A stretch of DNA of 64,000 nt from Flavobacteriaceae bacterium. GTDB taxonomy: Bacteria; Bacteroidota; Bacteroidia; Flavobacteriales; Flavobacteriaceae. The DNA lies in NCBI GenBank assembly GCA_003443635.1, contig CP031964.1, forward strand, positions 2,946,321-3,010,320, given 5' to 3'. The position numbers and the translations under genes are program-made. The notes under the pieces are model-generated. The model did not search any database and was not told the origin of the DNA. It worked only from the letters and a program-made list of their open reading frames with translations. Positions 7,305-15,868 of the stretch are shown here, piece after piece. Every line of letters begins with the position of its first letter. Position 1 is the stretch's first letter.

Positions 7305-8405
7305 ATGAAAGAGCACGCAATATCATTTTCTAGAGTTGACTCCGCAAAGTTTTTCAGAACTCTTAATAAACGAGTGAACAACTATTTTAAAGATAATAAC
7401 ATTAAAAGAACAGGTAATTGGAAACTATGGATGAAAACTATAGTTATGTTTACTTTGTTTTTATCTCCATATTTTTTAATCTTAACTTTAAACTTACCAG
7501 GTTGGTCACAACTACTTTTAACAATTGTTATGGGCATTGGAATGGCTGGTGTTGGAATGAATGTAATGCATGACGGAAATCATGGATCTTATTCTAACAA
7601 AGAATGGATAAATCGTTTAATGGGGAGTAGTATATACATTCTTGCTGGAAATACTTACAATTGGAAAGTACAACACAATGTATTACACCATACTTATACT
7701 AATGTCCATGGACATGACGAAGATATGGATGCTGGTCGTATTTTACGTTTTACAGAACATTCTGAATGGAAATGGTATCACAAGTTCCAACATTATTATT
7801 CTTTTTTATTATATGGTTTATTAACTATAAACTGGGCAATTACTACCGATTGGCAGCAAATGAAACGCTATATGAAACGAAAATTATCGTATGGTAAATT
7901 CCCAAATCCAATAGCTAATTGGAGTAAATTAGTAATTTCTAAAATACTTTATGTTTCAGTTTGGATTGTTTTACCAATGCTTATATTAGAAATAAGCTGG
8001 TGGAAAGTTTTATTAGGCTTTTTTATTATGCATTATACAGCGGGATTGATTTTAAGTGTAGTATTTCAACTAGCTCATATAATTGAAGAAGCAGAAATGC
8101 CTTTACCAAACGCTGATGGTGCTTTAAAAAATACATGGGCTATACATCAATTAAAAACTACCGTTAATTTCTCTCCTCGTAATAAAATTGTAAATTATTT
8201 TACTGGAGGATTAAATCATCAAGTAGAACATCATATATTTCCACACATATCTCATATTCATTATGGAAAAATAGCAAAAATTGTAAAAGAAACTGCTAAA
8301 GAATTTAACTTACCATACAACGAATATAAAACAACTAGAAAGGCTATTATTGCACATTTCAAGCACTTAAGACTTATGGGTATGAAACCTACTTTGAGTG
8401 TGTAA
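7305..8405 (+). CDS. Membrane fatty acid desaturase (acyl-lipid/acyl-CoA type)
   Basis: This di-iron membrane enzyme inserts a cis double bond into fatty acyl chains and thereby adjusts membrane fluidity. All three histidine boxes are present: HDGNH (89-93), HNVLHH (124-129) and HQVEHH (305-310). The HxxHH form with Q in the last box is typical of front-end and linoleoyl-CoA desaturase relatives. Hydrophobic pairs lie near 46-90 and 205-260. The 366-residue length is normal. No cytochrome b5 domain is fused, so an external electron donor is needed. The aminotransferase gene follows after 12 bases, giving a probable two-gene transcript. Confidence 0.93.
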   Translation: MKEHAISFSRVDSAKFFRTLNKRVNNYFKDNNIKRTGNWKLWMKTIVMFTLFLSPYFLILTLNLPGWSQLLLTIVMGIGMAGVGMNVMHDGNHGSYSNKEWINRLMGSSIYILAGNTYNWKVQHNVLHHTYTNVHGHDEDMDAGRILRFTEHSEWKWYHKFQHYYSFLLYGLLTINWAITTDWQQMKRYMKRKLSYGKFPNPIANWSKLVISKILYVSVWIVLPMLILEISWWKVLLGFFIMHYTAGLILSVVFQLAHIIEEAEMPLPNADGALKNTWAIHQLKTTVNFSPRNKIVNYFTGGLNHQVEHHIFPHISHIHYGKIAKIVKETAKEFNLPYNEYKTTRKAIIAHFKHLRLMGMKPTLSV

Positions 8406-8417
8406 AACACTTTTTAT

Positions 8418-9605
8418 ATGACTAATCAACTCTCTGATAGAATAAATAATTTATCTACTTCTCAAACTTTAGCAATGGCTGTTAAAGCCAGAGAATTAAG
8501 AACTGAAGGAAAAGATATTATTGGACTTAGTTTGGGTGAACCTGACTTTAATCCACCTTCATTTATCAAAGATGCTGCTATTACAGCAATAAATGAAAAT
8601 TACAACTCATATACTCCTGTTGATGGGTATGCAGAATTAAAAGATGCCATTATCACTAAATTTAAACGGGATAATGATTTAACTTATAACCGTTCACAAA
8701 TAGTAGTTTCTACTGGTGCTAAACAAGCTTTAGCGAATGTAGCTGCAGCAATGATTAATCCTGGTGATGAAGTATTATTACCTTGTCCATATTGGGTAAG
8801 CTATAGTGATATCGTTAGTTTTAATGAAGGTATTCCTGTTGAAGTTAAAACTTTAATTGATACAGATTTTAAAATTACCCCAGAACAATTAGAAGCAGCA
8901 ATTACTCCAAAAACAAAAATGCTTTGGTTTAGCTCGCCATGCAATCCAAGTGGGTCTGTATATAGTAAATCGGAACTAAGAGCACTTGCAGATGTTTTAC
9001 AAAAATACCCTGATGTATACGTAGTTTCAGATGAAATTTATGAGCATATTAATTTTATAGGAGGGCATTTTAGCATCGCACAATTTGATGATATGTATGA
9101 CCGTACTGTAACTGTAAATGGTGTTTCTAAAGCTTTTGCTATGACGGGATGGCGTATTGGGTTTATTGGAGCTCCAGATTGGATAGCTCGTGCTTGTAAT
9201 AAAATGCAAGGGCAAGTTACTAGTGGCGCGAATAGTATAGCACAGCGTGCTGTAATTTCTGCTATGGAAGCTTCACCTAGTAAAATACAATATATGATAG
9301 ATGAATTTAAAATTCGTCGAGACTTAATACTAGGCTTATTAAAAGAGATTCCTGGGTTTAAAACAAATACCCCTGAAGGCGCATTTTATGTTTTTCCTGA
9401 CATTTCTGATTATTTTGGAAAAACAATTAAAGGAAGAACAATTAATAATGCTAATGATTTCTCTATGTTTTTATTAGAAGAGGCTCATGTTGCAACTGTT
9501 ACAGGTGAGGCGTTTGGGAACCCAAATTGTATTCGCATATCGTATGCAGCATCTCAAGATCAATTGATCGAAGCTATAAAACGTATTAAAGATATTTTTA
9601 ATTAA
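8418..9605 (+). CDS. Class I pyridoxal-phosphate aminotransferase (aspartate aminotransferase type Ib)
   Basis: This PLP enzyme most likely interconverts aspartate and 2-oxoglutarate with oxaloacetate and glutamate. The PLP lysine is K238 in NGVSKAFAMTGWRIGF. Upstream are the usual SLGEPDF (38-44), CPYWVSY (123-129) and SDEIYEH (204-210) motifs. Length (395) and spacing match the Thermus/Bacillus type Ib group. Prephenate aminotransferase activity also occurs in this group and cannot be excluded. It is the last gene of the transcript that begins with the desaturase and is followed by a hairpin terminator. Confidence 0.92.
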   Translation: MTNQLSDRINNLSTSQTLAMAVKARELRTEGKDIIGLSLGEPDFNPPSFIKDAAITAINENYNSYTPVDGYAELKDAIITKFKRDNDLTYNRSQIVVSTGAKQALANVAAAMINPGDEVLLPCPYWVSYSDIVSFNEGIPVEVKTLIDTDFKITPEQLEAAITPKTKMLWFSSPCNPSGSVYSKSELRALADVLQKYPDVYVVSDEIYEHINFIGGHFSIAQFDDMYDRTVTVNGVSKAFAMTGWRIGFIGAPDWIARACNKMQGQVTSGANSIAQRAVISAMEASPSKIQYMIDEFKIRRDLILGLLKEIPGFKTNTPEGAFYVFPDISDYFGKTIKGRTINNANDFSMFLLEEAHVATVTGEAFGNPNCIRISYAASQDQLIEAIKRIKDIFN

Positions 9606-9630
9606 AAAACACTCTTCTTCACAAAAAAGC

Positions 9631-9664
9631 CCACAATAGATTAAAAATTTATTGTGGTTTTTTT
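9631..9664 (+). terminator. Rho-independent terminator after the aminotransferase
   Basis: An 8-bp stem CCACAATA/TATTGTGG (9631-9638 and 9650-9657) is followed by seven T. The A-run before the stem also lets it act weakly in the other direction. Confidence 0.8.
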
Positions 9665-9711
9665 ATCATTTAAATGTTTATAAATGAAGACTAATTCAAT
9701 TACAAAAAATA

Positions 9712-9972
9712 CTAAGGAAGTATTACTGATAGCAATGTCACTAATACTATACTAATTGCTATAAAAACAATGAATCTTATTTTTGTGCGTTGTTTTCTCT
9801 CTTCTATTAAACGTGCTTTAATTTGTCGCAAAACATGAGGTCTAGATTTAGGGAAATCATATTCAGGTTTTCCATTATATGAATAACCGCCTAAAAAAGT
9901 GTTTTTTCTTCTATGTTTTTTCAATAAATCTCTATTATTTTTTAAAACAATATTTGCCGATCCAAAACTCAT
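9712..9972 (-). CDS. Small membrane protein with C-terminal anchor, unknown function
   Basis: This 86-residue protein has a polar, very basic N-terminal part (NNRDLLKKHRRKNTF, then ARLIEERKQRTKIR) and one hydrophobic helix at about residues 66-86 that reaches the C-terminus (IRFIVFIAISIVLVTLLSVI). The N-terminal part is therefore probably cytosolic. The motif FGSANIVLKNNRDLLKK looks conserved in flavobacterial proteins from memory, but no function is known to me. The next gene upstream (10119-10376) has the same layout. Confidence 0.65.
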   Translation of the reverse strand: MSFGSANIVLKNNRDLLKKHRRKNTFLGGYSYNGKPEYDFPKSRPHVLRQIKARLIEERKQRTKIRFIVFIAISIVLVTLLSVILP

Positions 9973-10024
9973 AATTTCTAAATTTTAAAGATGTAACATT
10001 TAATTTTTAAGAATAGAATCCCTG

Positions 10025-10040
10025 TTGGCAAATTTGCCAA
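10025..10040. repeat. Perfect 16-bp palindrome upstream of the small membrane protein gene
   Basis: TTGGCAAATTTGCCAA is perfectly self-complementary and lies 53 bases upstream of the start at 9972. Its position and symmetry fit a dimeric regulator's operator; there is no T-run that would make it a terminator. Confidence 0.4.
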
Positions 10041-10061
10041 TATATTCTATATATTATAAAA

Positions 10062-10084
10062 GTGATATAAATTCATTATATCAC
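10062..10084 (-). terminator. Possible terminator hairpin between the two small membrane protein genes
   Basis: GTGATATAA and TTATATCAC form a perfect 9-bp stem around ATTCA. On the minus strand it follows the gene at 10119-10376 and is followed by CTTTTATAAT, a weak T-run. Confidence 0.4.
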
Positions 10085-10118
10085 AGTTAAAGCTCTAAAG
10101 TGTAATTATATATACTAT

Positions 10119-10376
10119 TTACAGAAGTATTATTAGTAATACTGTTGTAAAAACAGAAAGTTTTAAAATAGTCTCTATACTTGAAGTGATTTGGTACCTT
10201 TTACTTTTAATACTCTGTTTGGTACCGAATATTGATTTTGGGCTAGAATTGAAGAAATTTCCAGTAATTCCTTGTTTATAATTTGAATTTAATAGTCCTT
10301 CATTTTTAAATTCAAAAGCAACTTTTTTCTGCCTGGGTAATGGTTCAATTTCTTGAGCTGTTAATACTAATTCCAT
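10119..10376 (-). CDS. Small membrane protein with C-terminal anchor, unknown function
   Basis: This 85-residue protein has a polar N-terminal region (about 1-65) and one hydrophobic helix at the very C-terminus (LKLSVFTTVLLIILL). It has the same size and topology as the neighbour at 9712-9972 but little obvious sequence similarity. A short lysine-rich segment (PLPRQKKVAFEFKNEG) follows the N-terminus. I recognise no family. Confidence 0.55.
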   Translation of the reverse strand: MELVLTAQEIEPLPRQKKVAFEFKNEGLLNSNYKQGITGNFFNSSPKSIFGTKQSIKSKRYQITSSIETILKLSVFTTVLLIILL

Positions 10377-10550
10377 AATTATTTGTTTTTAATTGATTAC
10401 ACTTATATGACGCTCATTAAAACAAAATGTTACATGAAATCTATATTTATCCATTTAAAAATTAATTCTAAAATCTCGAGAAATATTATAAATACTGGTA
10501 TTTTTGAAGATCAAAATTTCTTTTAAAACATGGAAAAATAATACAATAGA

Positions 10551-12044
10551 CTATCTATTTCTCCAAAAAAATGGAGTTAAAAGTATTAAAACAGTAAACA
10601 ATTCTAACCTACCTATAAGCATTAAAAAAGAGCTCCACCATTTCCCTATTGCTGGCATATTATAAAAGTTATCTACCGGTCCAAAATCGCCTAAAGCTGG
10701 TCCGACATTACCCAAACAAGATGCAGCAACTCCCACAGCCGATTCAAAATCTAATCCAATTATTGAAAACACTAAGGCTCCAACAATAAAAGATAGCATA
10801 TATACTATAAAAAACGCTAAGATATTGAATACAATTTTTTCTGAAATTGCTTTTTTGTTATAACGTACCGGTAGTATAGCACTAGGATGAAGAGCGCGTT
10901 TAAATTCTAAAATACCATTTTTAACCATTAGTAAATGCCTTACTATCTTGACGCCTCCAGATGTGCTTCCGGCTGATCCTCCTAAAAACATAAGTCCAAA
11001 GAAAAAGACTACCATAAACGATGTCCATAAGGTATAATCTGCAGTTACAAACCCTGTAGTAGTAACAATAGATAAAACTTGAAATAAACTGTGTCTAAAA
11101 GCGCTCTCAGCCTCTCCCCATACCATAGGGTGAGATATAGAAGATACGGAAGGGTCTACATAAAAATAAATAATTATCGCAGCTATAATTGTAAAAGCCC
11201 CTATAAATTTCAAGTATAGTTTAAACTCTTCATCTTTGATAATACGCTTTACTTTTCCTTTGAATGCAAAATAACTTAATACAAAATTAGTTCCTGCTAA
11301 AAACATAAATATGACAACTATATACTGTATTACTGGTTGATTATTCCAGTGTGCTAAACTTGCATTTTTTGTTGAAAATCCCCCTGTAGATAATGTTGTC
11401 ATCGAATGATTTAAAGCATCAAAAAATGACATTCCAGCTATATTAAGTAAAATTGTTTCTGCCGCAGTATAACCAAAATAAATTAACCACAAACGTTTTG
11501 CAGTATCAGTAATTCGAGGGTGTAATTTGTCTGCGCTAGGTCCTGGAGCTTCAGCAGCAAACAACTGCATTCCTCCTATTCCTAACAGAGGTAAAATTGC
11601 AACTGCTAATACAATAATTCCCATACCACCTATCCAATGCGTCAAACTCCTCCAAAACAAGACTCCTTTAGGCACAACTTCGATATCATTTAAAACAGTT
11701 GCTCCTGTCGTGGTATATCCAGAAATTGTTTCAAAAAAAGCATTGGTAAAATTTGGGATCGCTTCTGTAAAAATATATGGTAGAGTTCCTGAAAGTGCCA
11801 TTACCAACCAACCAAACGCTACTACAATATAGCCTTCACGTTTGTTCATTTCTTTTTTATGATTCCTTGTAGAAACCATAGTTATTACACCTATTACTCC
11901 AACTAAAATCCCAGAAAACAATAAACTTATACTAACTCCATCTTTATAAATAGCACTGATTAGAGCACTTAATAGCATAAACCCTCCGTTACATAAAAGT
12001 AACAGCCCGAAAAAATGAAAAATAATTTTATAGTTAAGCTTCAT
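10551..12044 (-). CDS. trkH: Trk/Ktr-type potassium uptake channel subunit TrkH
   Basis: This is the K+-translocating membrane subunit. It has four pore-loop repeats with filter-like segments SGYTTTGATVL, LSTGGFSTKN, TTTGFVTADY and CLGNVGPALG, each with the filter glycine, and about ten membrane helices. The conserved arginine-containing helix near the C-terminus is present in the GGVKIVRHLLM region. Length (497) fits TrkH. It starts 11 bases downstream of trkA, which encodes the regulatory ring, so the two are one operon. Confidence 0.95.
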   Translation of the reverse strand: MKLNYKIIFHFFGLLLLCNGGFMLLSALISAIYKDGVSISLLFSGILVGVIGVITMVSTRNHKKEMNKREGYIVVAFGWLVMALSGTLPYIFTEAIPNFTNAFFETISGYTTTGATVLNDIEVVPKGVLFWRSLTHWIGGMGIIVLAVAILPLLGIGGMQLFAAEAPGPSADKLHPRITDTAKRLWLIYFGYTAAETILLNIAGMSFFDALNHSMTTLSTGGFSTKNASLAHWNNQPVIQYIVVIFMFLAGTNFVLSYFAFKGKVKRIIKDEEFKLYLKFIGAFTIIAAIIIYFYVDPSVSSISHPMVWGEAESAFRHSLFQVLSIVTTTGFVTADYTLWTSFMVVFFFGLMFLGGSAGSTSGGVKIVRHLLMVKNGILEFKRALHPSAILPVRYNKKAISEKIVFNILAFFIVYMLSFIVGALVFSIIGLDFESAVGVAASCLGNVGPALGDFGPVDNFYNMPAIGKWWSSFLMLIGRLELFTVLILLTPFFWRNR

Positions 12045-12055
12045 TCAGAGTTTAA

Positions 12056-13405
12056 TCAAAGGAATAATCGTTCAACTTTTTTAATAGAATCTGGTAAACA
12101 GCATACTACAACACAGTCACCCGCTTCAATTTTAAAATCACCCAATGCAATAAGTCCATTACCATCTCTAATTACACCACCAATAATTGCAGAACGCGGA
12201 AAATTGATTTCTTTTATAATTTTATTACAAATTTTAGATTTAGATTTCACTACAAATTCTAATAATTCGGCATTCATATTATTAAGCTTAGTCATTGCAA
12301 CTACATCTCCTTTTCTAATGTATCTAAATATATTATTTGCAGCAAGTAATTTTTTATTAATTAAAGTATCGATCCCTATAGAATGGGATAATGCAAAATA
12401 ATCCATATTCTCTACAAGAGCAATTGTTTTTTTAACTCCTTTAGATTTTGCAACTAAACATGACATAATATTAGTTTCAGAATTACCTGTAACCGAAATA
12501 AAGGCATCCATATCCTGAATATTTTCTTCATCTAATACTTCTACATTTCTTCCATCTCCATTAATTACTAAAGCGTTCGATAAATCATCAGCTAACTCAA
12601 AAGCTCTATCTTTATCTTTTTCAATAATTTTAATATTAAATTTATTGTTAAGTAATCCTCGGGCAGCTTTAAATCCAATTTTCCCTCCTCCTAAAACCAT
12701 AACATTTTTGATCTCTGTGTTACTCTTACCCGTTAGTTTACACAGCTCTTCATCTCCTCCTTTTGAAGTGATAAAAACAACATGATCGCCTTCTCTTAAA
12801 ATAGTATCTCCTCTGGGAATAATAGTATATTGAGTGCCATAACGTTGAATAGCAATAGGAACAAAATGGATCTCTGGAAATAATTTTGCAGCTTCTTTTA
12901 CCGATTTATCTACAAACAAGGCCGTTCTAGATAAATTTAAACCGAGCATGGTTAAAGCTCCATTTTCAAATTCATAAGTATCATTAAATGCAGATTGACT
13001 TAATAACAATTCAATTTCTGACGCTGCTAAAGATTCTGGAGATATTAATTCATCGATACCAAACTTAGTAAATCCTACTTCGTCTTTTTGATTTATAAAC
13101 TCTGTATTAGAAATCCTTGCAATAGTGCGTTTAGCTCCTAATTGTTTAGCTAGCACACATATGGTTATATTGGTTGTTTCAGATGATGTTACTGCAATTA
13201 CTAGATCTGAAGATTTTACCCTAGCATCCTTTAAGTTTGCAATAGAGGTTGCATCTCCTTTTATAACTCGTATATCTAAATGATTATCGGCGTAAGTTAA
13301 ATTGTCTTTTTTTGTATCTATTAAGGTAATTTCTTGCGATTCGTAAGACAATAATTTTGCTAAATGAAACCCTACTTCTCCAGCCCCAGCAATTATTATT
13401 TTCAT
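12056..13405 (-). CDS. trkA: Trk potassium transport regulatory subunit TrkA
   Basis: This cytosolic nucleotide-binding subunit gates TrkH. It contains two RCK modules in tandem. The first Rossmann fold starts at residue 1 with IIIAGAGEVGFHLAKLL and ends the NAD site with ITLIDTKKDNL. The second starts near residue 230 with VMVLGGGKIGFKAARGLL. Each is followed by a TrkA-C domain (about 135-220 and 365-449). Length (449) matches E. coli TrkA. A TATATTTG -7 box on the minus strand (13431-13438) lies 26 bases before the start and would drive trkA-trkH. Confidence 0.95.
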   Translation of the reverse strand: MKIIIAGAGEVGFHLAKLLSYESQEITLIDTKKDNLTYADNHLDIRVIKGDATSIANLKDARVKSSDLVIAVTSSETTNITICVLAKQLGAKRTIARISNTEFINQKDEVGFTKFGIDELISPESLAASEIELLLSQSAFNDTYEFENGALTMLGLNLSRTALFVDKSVKEAAKLFPEIHFVPIAIQRYGTQYTIIPRGDTILREGDHVVFITSKGGDEELCKLTGKSNTEIKNVMVLGGGKIGFKAARGLLNNKFNIKIIEKDKDRAFELADDLSNALVINGDGRNVEVLDEENIQDMDAFISVTGNSETNIMSCLVAKSKGVKKTIALVENMDYFALSHSIGIDTLINKKLLAANNIFRYIRKGDVVAMTKLNNMNAELLEFVVKSKSKICNKIIKEINFPRSAIIGGVIRDGNGLIALGDFKIEAGDCVVVCCLPDSIKKVERLFL

Positions 13406-13430
13406 TGGTAATTTTAATTATAAAGCATAG

Positions 13431-13438
13431 CAAATATA
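13431..13438 (-). promoter_or_regulatory. -7 box of the trkA-trkH operon
   Basis: The minus strand reads TATATTTG, a perfect TAnnTTTG match, 26 bases before the trkA start. No good -33 box is seen. Confidence 0.4.
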
Positions 13439-13524
13439 CTTTATTTTTAGGGATTTGAATATGAATTCCATTTCTTTGCATCCAAATAAAAATAGATCTT
13501 TATAAATTATAGACTCATTTTTTA

Positions 13525-14256
13525 ATGGCAGAAAAAGTAAAACCTTATAAGGACAGTAATTTATCTAAAAAAGAGCAAGTTACACAAATGTTCGATACTA
13601 TATCGAAAAAATACGATGGTTTAAATCGTGTCATTTCTTTTGGAATAGATATAAAATGGCGTAAAAAAGTTGTAAAGCTTGTAGCTCAAAAAACTCCAAA
13701 AACTATTCTAGATATTGCTACTGGTACTGGGGATTTAGCAATAAATCTTACTGAGACCAATGCTAAAAAAATTATTGGATTAGATATAAGTCCAGGCATG
13801 TTAGATGTTGGTAAACGAAAAGTGAATGAAAAAGGTTTAGATAAAACTATTGAAATGGTTATAGGTGATTCTGAAAACCTTCCGTTCGAAGACAATACTT
13901 TTGATGCAATAACAGTAGCATTTGGTGTAAGGAATTTTGAAAATTTAGAAAAAGGATTAACTGAAATATTACGTGTATTAAAACCAAAAGGTATTTTTGT
14001 GATTTTAGAAACCTCCATTCCATCAAAAACACCATACAAACAAGGTTATAAAATTTATACTAAAGGAATTTTACCGTTAATAGGAAAACTGTTTTCTAAA
14101 GATAAAGTTGCCTATTCTTATTTATGCGAATCTGCATCTGTTTTTCCTTATGGGGAAGCGCTCAACAATATTTTACTTAAAATTGGGTTTATTAATGCGA
14201 AAGCATTACCTCAAACATTTGGTGTTGCTACTATTTATACATCATCTAAAGCATAA
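13525..14256 (+). CDS. menG: Demethylmenaquinone methyltransferase MenG/UbiE
   Basis: This enzyme methylates demethylmenaquinone with SAM, the last step to menaquinone, the quinone expected in this phylum. Motifs are [17 protein letters not shown] (about 23-39), the SAM site [15 protein letters not shown] (about 62-76), and [20 protein letters not shown] (about 132-151), all standard for UbiE/COQ5. Length is 243. The stop is separated from the porT start by a single base, so the two genes are co-transcribed and probably translationally coupled. Confidence 0.95.
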   Translation: MAEKVKPYKDSNLSKKEQVTQMFDTISKKYDGLNRVISFGIDIKWRKKVVKLVAQKTPKTILDIATGTGDLAINLTETNAKKIIGLDISPGMLDVGKRKVNEKGLDKTIEMVIGDSENLPFEDNTFDAITVAFGVRNFENLEKGLTEILRVLKPKGIFVILETSIPSKTPYKQGYKIYTKGILPLIGKLFSKDKVAYSYLCESASVFPYGEALNNILLKIGFINAKALPQTFGVATIYTSSKA

Positions 14257-14257
14257 T

Positions 14258-14974
14258 ATGAAGAGAGTATTTGTAATCTTATTTTTCATCACAATAGGTC
14301 AAACCGTAAATGCTCAACTTTTTAGTAAAGAGCGTATTAGAAATAATATCGACGGATTAGATCAACAACTTCTATCTTGGGGATATTTCATTGGATTTAA
14401 CTCACTCGATTTTAATTTTGATTATACTAGAGATATTAGAGATATCCAAGTATTAAAAACCACAGGGTTTAATGTTGGGCTTATTGGTGATTTACGTATT
14501 AACGAATATTTAAATTTAAGATTAGAACCAGGTTTAACAATTAGCACTAGGGAACTTAATTTTAGCCCTTCAAACTTTGCTGGATCAGAGTTTAGCAACA
14601 ATGATTTAATACGAGAAGTACAGTCTACCTACATCTATATTCCTTTACTATTAAAAGTCTCTACAAAACGTTTAAATAATTTCAAACCGTTTGTTGTAGG
14701 TGGTTTTTCTACAGCTTTAAATTTGTCTAGTAATGAAGATAATTTAGACGATAATAGTTCTGGTCAATTCAGAACAAAAAAAAATGTACTATTTTATGAA
14801 ATAGGTTTTGGTATTGATTTTTATTTACCTTGGTTTAAGTTTACGCCATCACTACGTGGTGTCTTTGGGATTAATGATGAGCTTGTTAGAGATTTAGATC
14901 CAAATAGTCCTTGGACAGGTAACTTAGATTCAATTAAAACTCGAGGTATTTTTATTAATTTTACTGTACAATAA
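14258..14974 (+). CDS. porT: PorT-family outer membrane beta-barrel protein (type IX secretion/gliding)
   Basis: A signal peptide (MKRVFVILFFITIGQTVNAQ) is followed by an eight-stranded-type barrel domain with alternating strands and a C-terminal aromatic-rich strand (GIFINFTVQ). The segments LSWGYFIGFNSLDFNF and VGLIGDLRINEYLNLRLEPG are typical of PorT/SprT proteins, which are needed for the type IX secretion system in Porphyromonas and Flavobacterium. I chose the ATG at 14258. A longer in-frame start at 14108 lies inside menG and would place 50 residues before a clean signal peptide. The gene converges with the RNA methyltransferase gene with only a 2-base gap and no terminator. Confidence 0.85.
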   Translation: MKRVFVILFFITIGQTVNAQLFSKERIRNNIDGLDQQLLSWGYFIGFNSLDFNFDYTRDIRDIQVLKTTGFNVGLIGDLRINEYLNLRLEPGLTISTRELNFSPSNFAGSEFSNNDLIREVQSTYIYIPLLLKVSTKRLNNFKPFVVGGFSTALNLSSNEDNLDDNSSGQFRTKKNVLFYEIGFGIDFYLPWFKFTPSLRGVFGINDELVRDLDPNSPWTGNLDSIKTRGIFINFTVQ

Positions 14975-14976
14975 AA

Positions 14977-15711
14977 TTAACGTCTAAATTCACTCAATAA
15001 AACTGCAGCTGCATTAGCTACATTTAAACTTTCAGTTTCTTGAATATTACCAAATCTTGGTATAGTAATTCGTTTAGTTATTTGAGCTTCTATCATTTTG
15101 GATATGCCATTAGCTTCATTTCCTAGTACTAGTATTCCAGAGTTTGATAAATTTAAATTATACACATTATTTCCATCCATAAACGCTCCGAAAACGGTTG
15201 CTGTTTTTTGAGATGATAAAAAAGCTTCTAAATCCAAGTAATTTATATTCACTCGAGTAATAGACCCCATTGTAGCTTGAACTACTTTTGGGTTATAACA
15301 ATCTACTGTACCAGTATTACAAATTAAATCTTTAACCCCAAACCAATCGCATAATCTAATAATCGTTCCTAAATTACCTGGATCCCTCACATTATCCAAA
15401 GCAACAATAAGATGGTTTTCATCTATAACAGTTTTTTTTGTAGGTATTTTAAATACAGCTAAAGCTGTATTTGGAGCTTTTAAAAAACTAATTTTTTTCA
15501 AGTCATTGTCAGAAATTTGTGTTCTTAAAACATCTGTAACATTAAATTCTAACGTAGTTGTATATAAGTGATCTAATTCAAATTTTGAATTTAGTAATTC
15601 TTGAATTGTTTTTTTTCCTTCTGCAACAAAGCGTTGATATTGTATACGGTACTTTTTTTGCTTTAATTGCGTTATAAGTTTTATTTGGTTTTTACTTAAC
15701 ATATAAGCCAA
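14977..15711 (-). CDS. TrmH/SpoU-family RNA 2'-O-methyltransferase
   Basis: This SPOUT methyltransferase acts on tRNA or rRNA ribose. The N-terminal substrate-binding domain (about 1-95) precedes the knotted catalytic domain with the three family motifs: NVRDPGNLGTIIRLCDWFG (about 127-145), ILVLGNEANGIS (about 193-204) and IPRFGNIQETESLNVANAAA (about 216-235). Length is 244. The exact target (for example rRNA Gm2251 by RlmB, or another site) cannot be fixed from the sequence. Confidence 0.9.
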   Translation of the reverse strand: MAYMLSKNQIKLITQLKQKKYRIQYQRFVAEGKKTIQELLNSKFELDHLYTTTLEFNVTDVLRTQISDNDLKKISFLKAPNTALAVFKIPTKKTVIDENHLIVALDNVRDPGNLGTIIRLCDWFGVKDLICNTGTVDCYNPKVVQATMGSITRVNINYLDLEAFLSSQKTATVFGAFMDGNNVYNLNLSNSGILVLGNEANGISKMIEAQITKRITIPRFGNIQETESLNVANAAAVLLSEFRR

Positions 15712-15868
15712 AGTATCGTTTTCGTTTTAAAGCACACAAAAAAAATGAAAAAAATTATGCGAAACCTAATTTTGATTAATAATATCAACATATTTTTAAA
15801 AGGAAATAATGTACTTTTGAGTTTTAAACCTGTACTGCTTTTCAAAATTTAATTTACCTGTTTAATAG

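Noticed and set aside
14108-14257. N-terminal extension of porT by 50 residues
   Set aside because: It lies within menG in another frame and precedes a clean signal peptide that starts at 14258.
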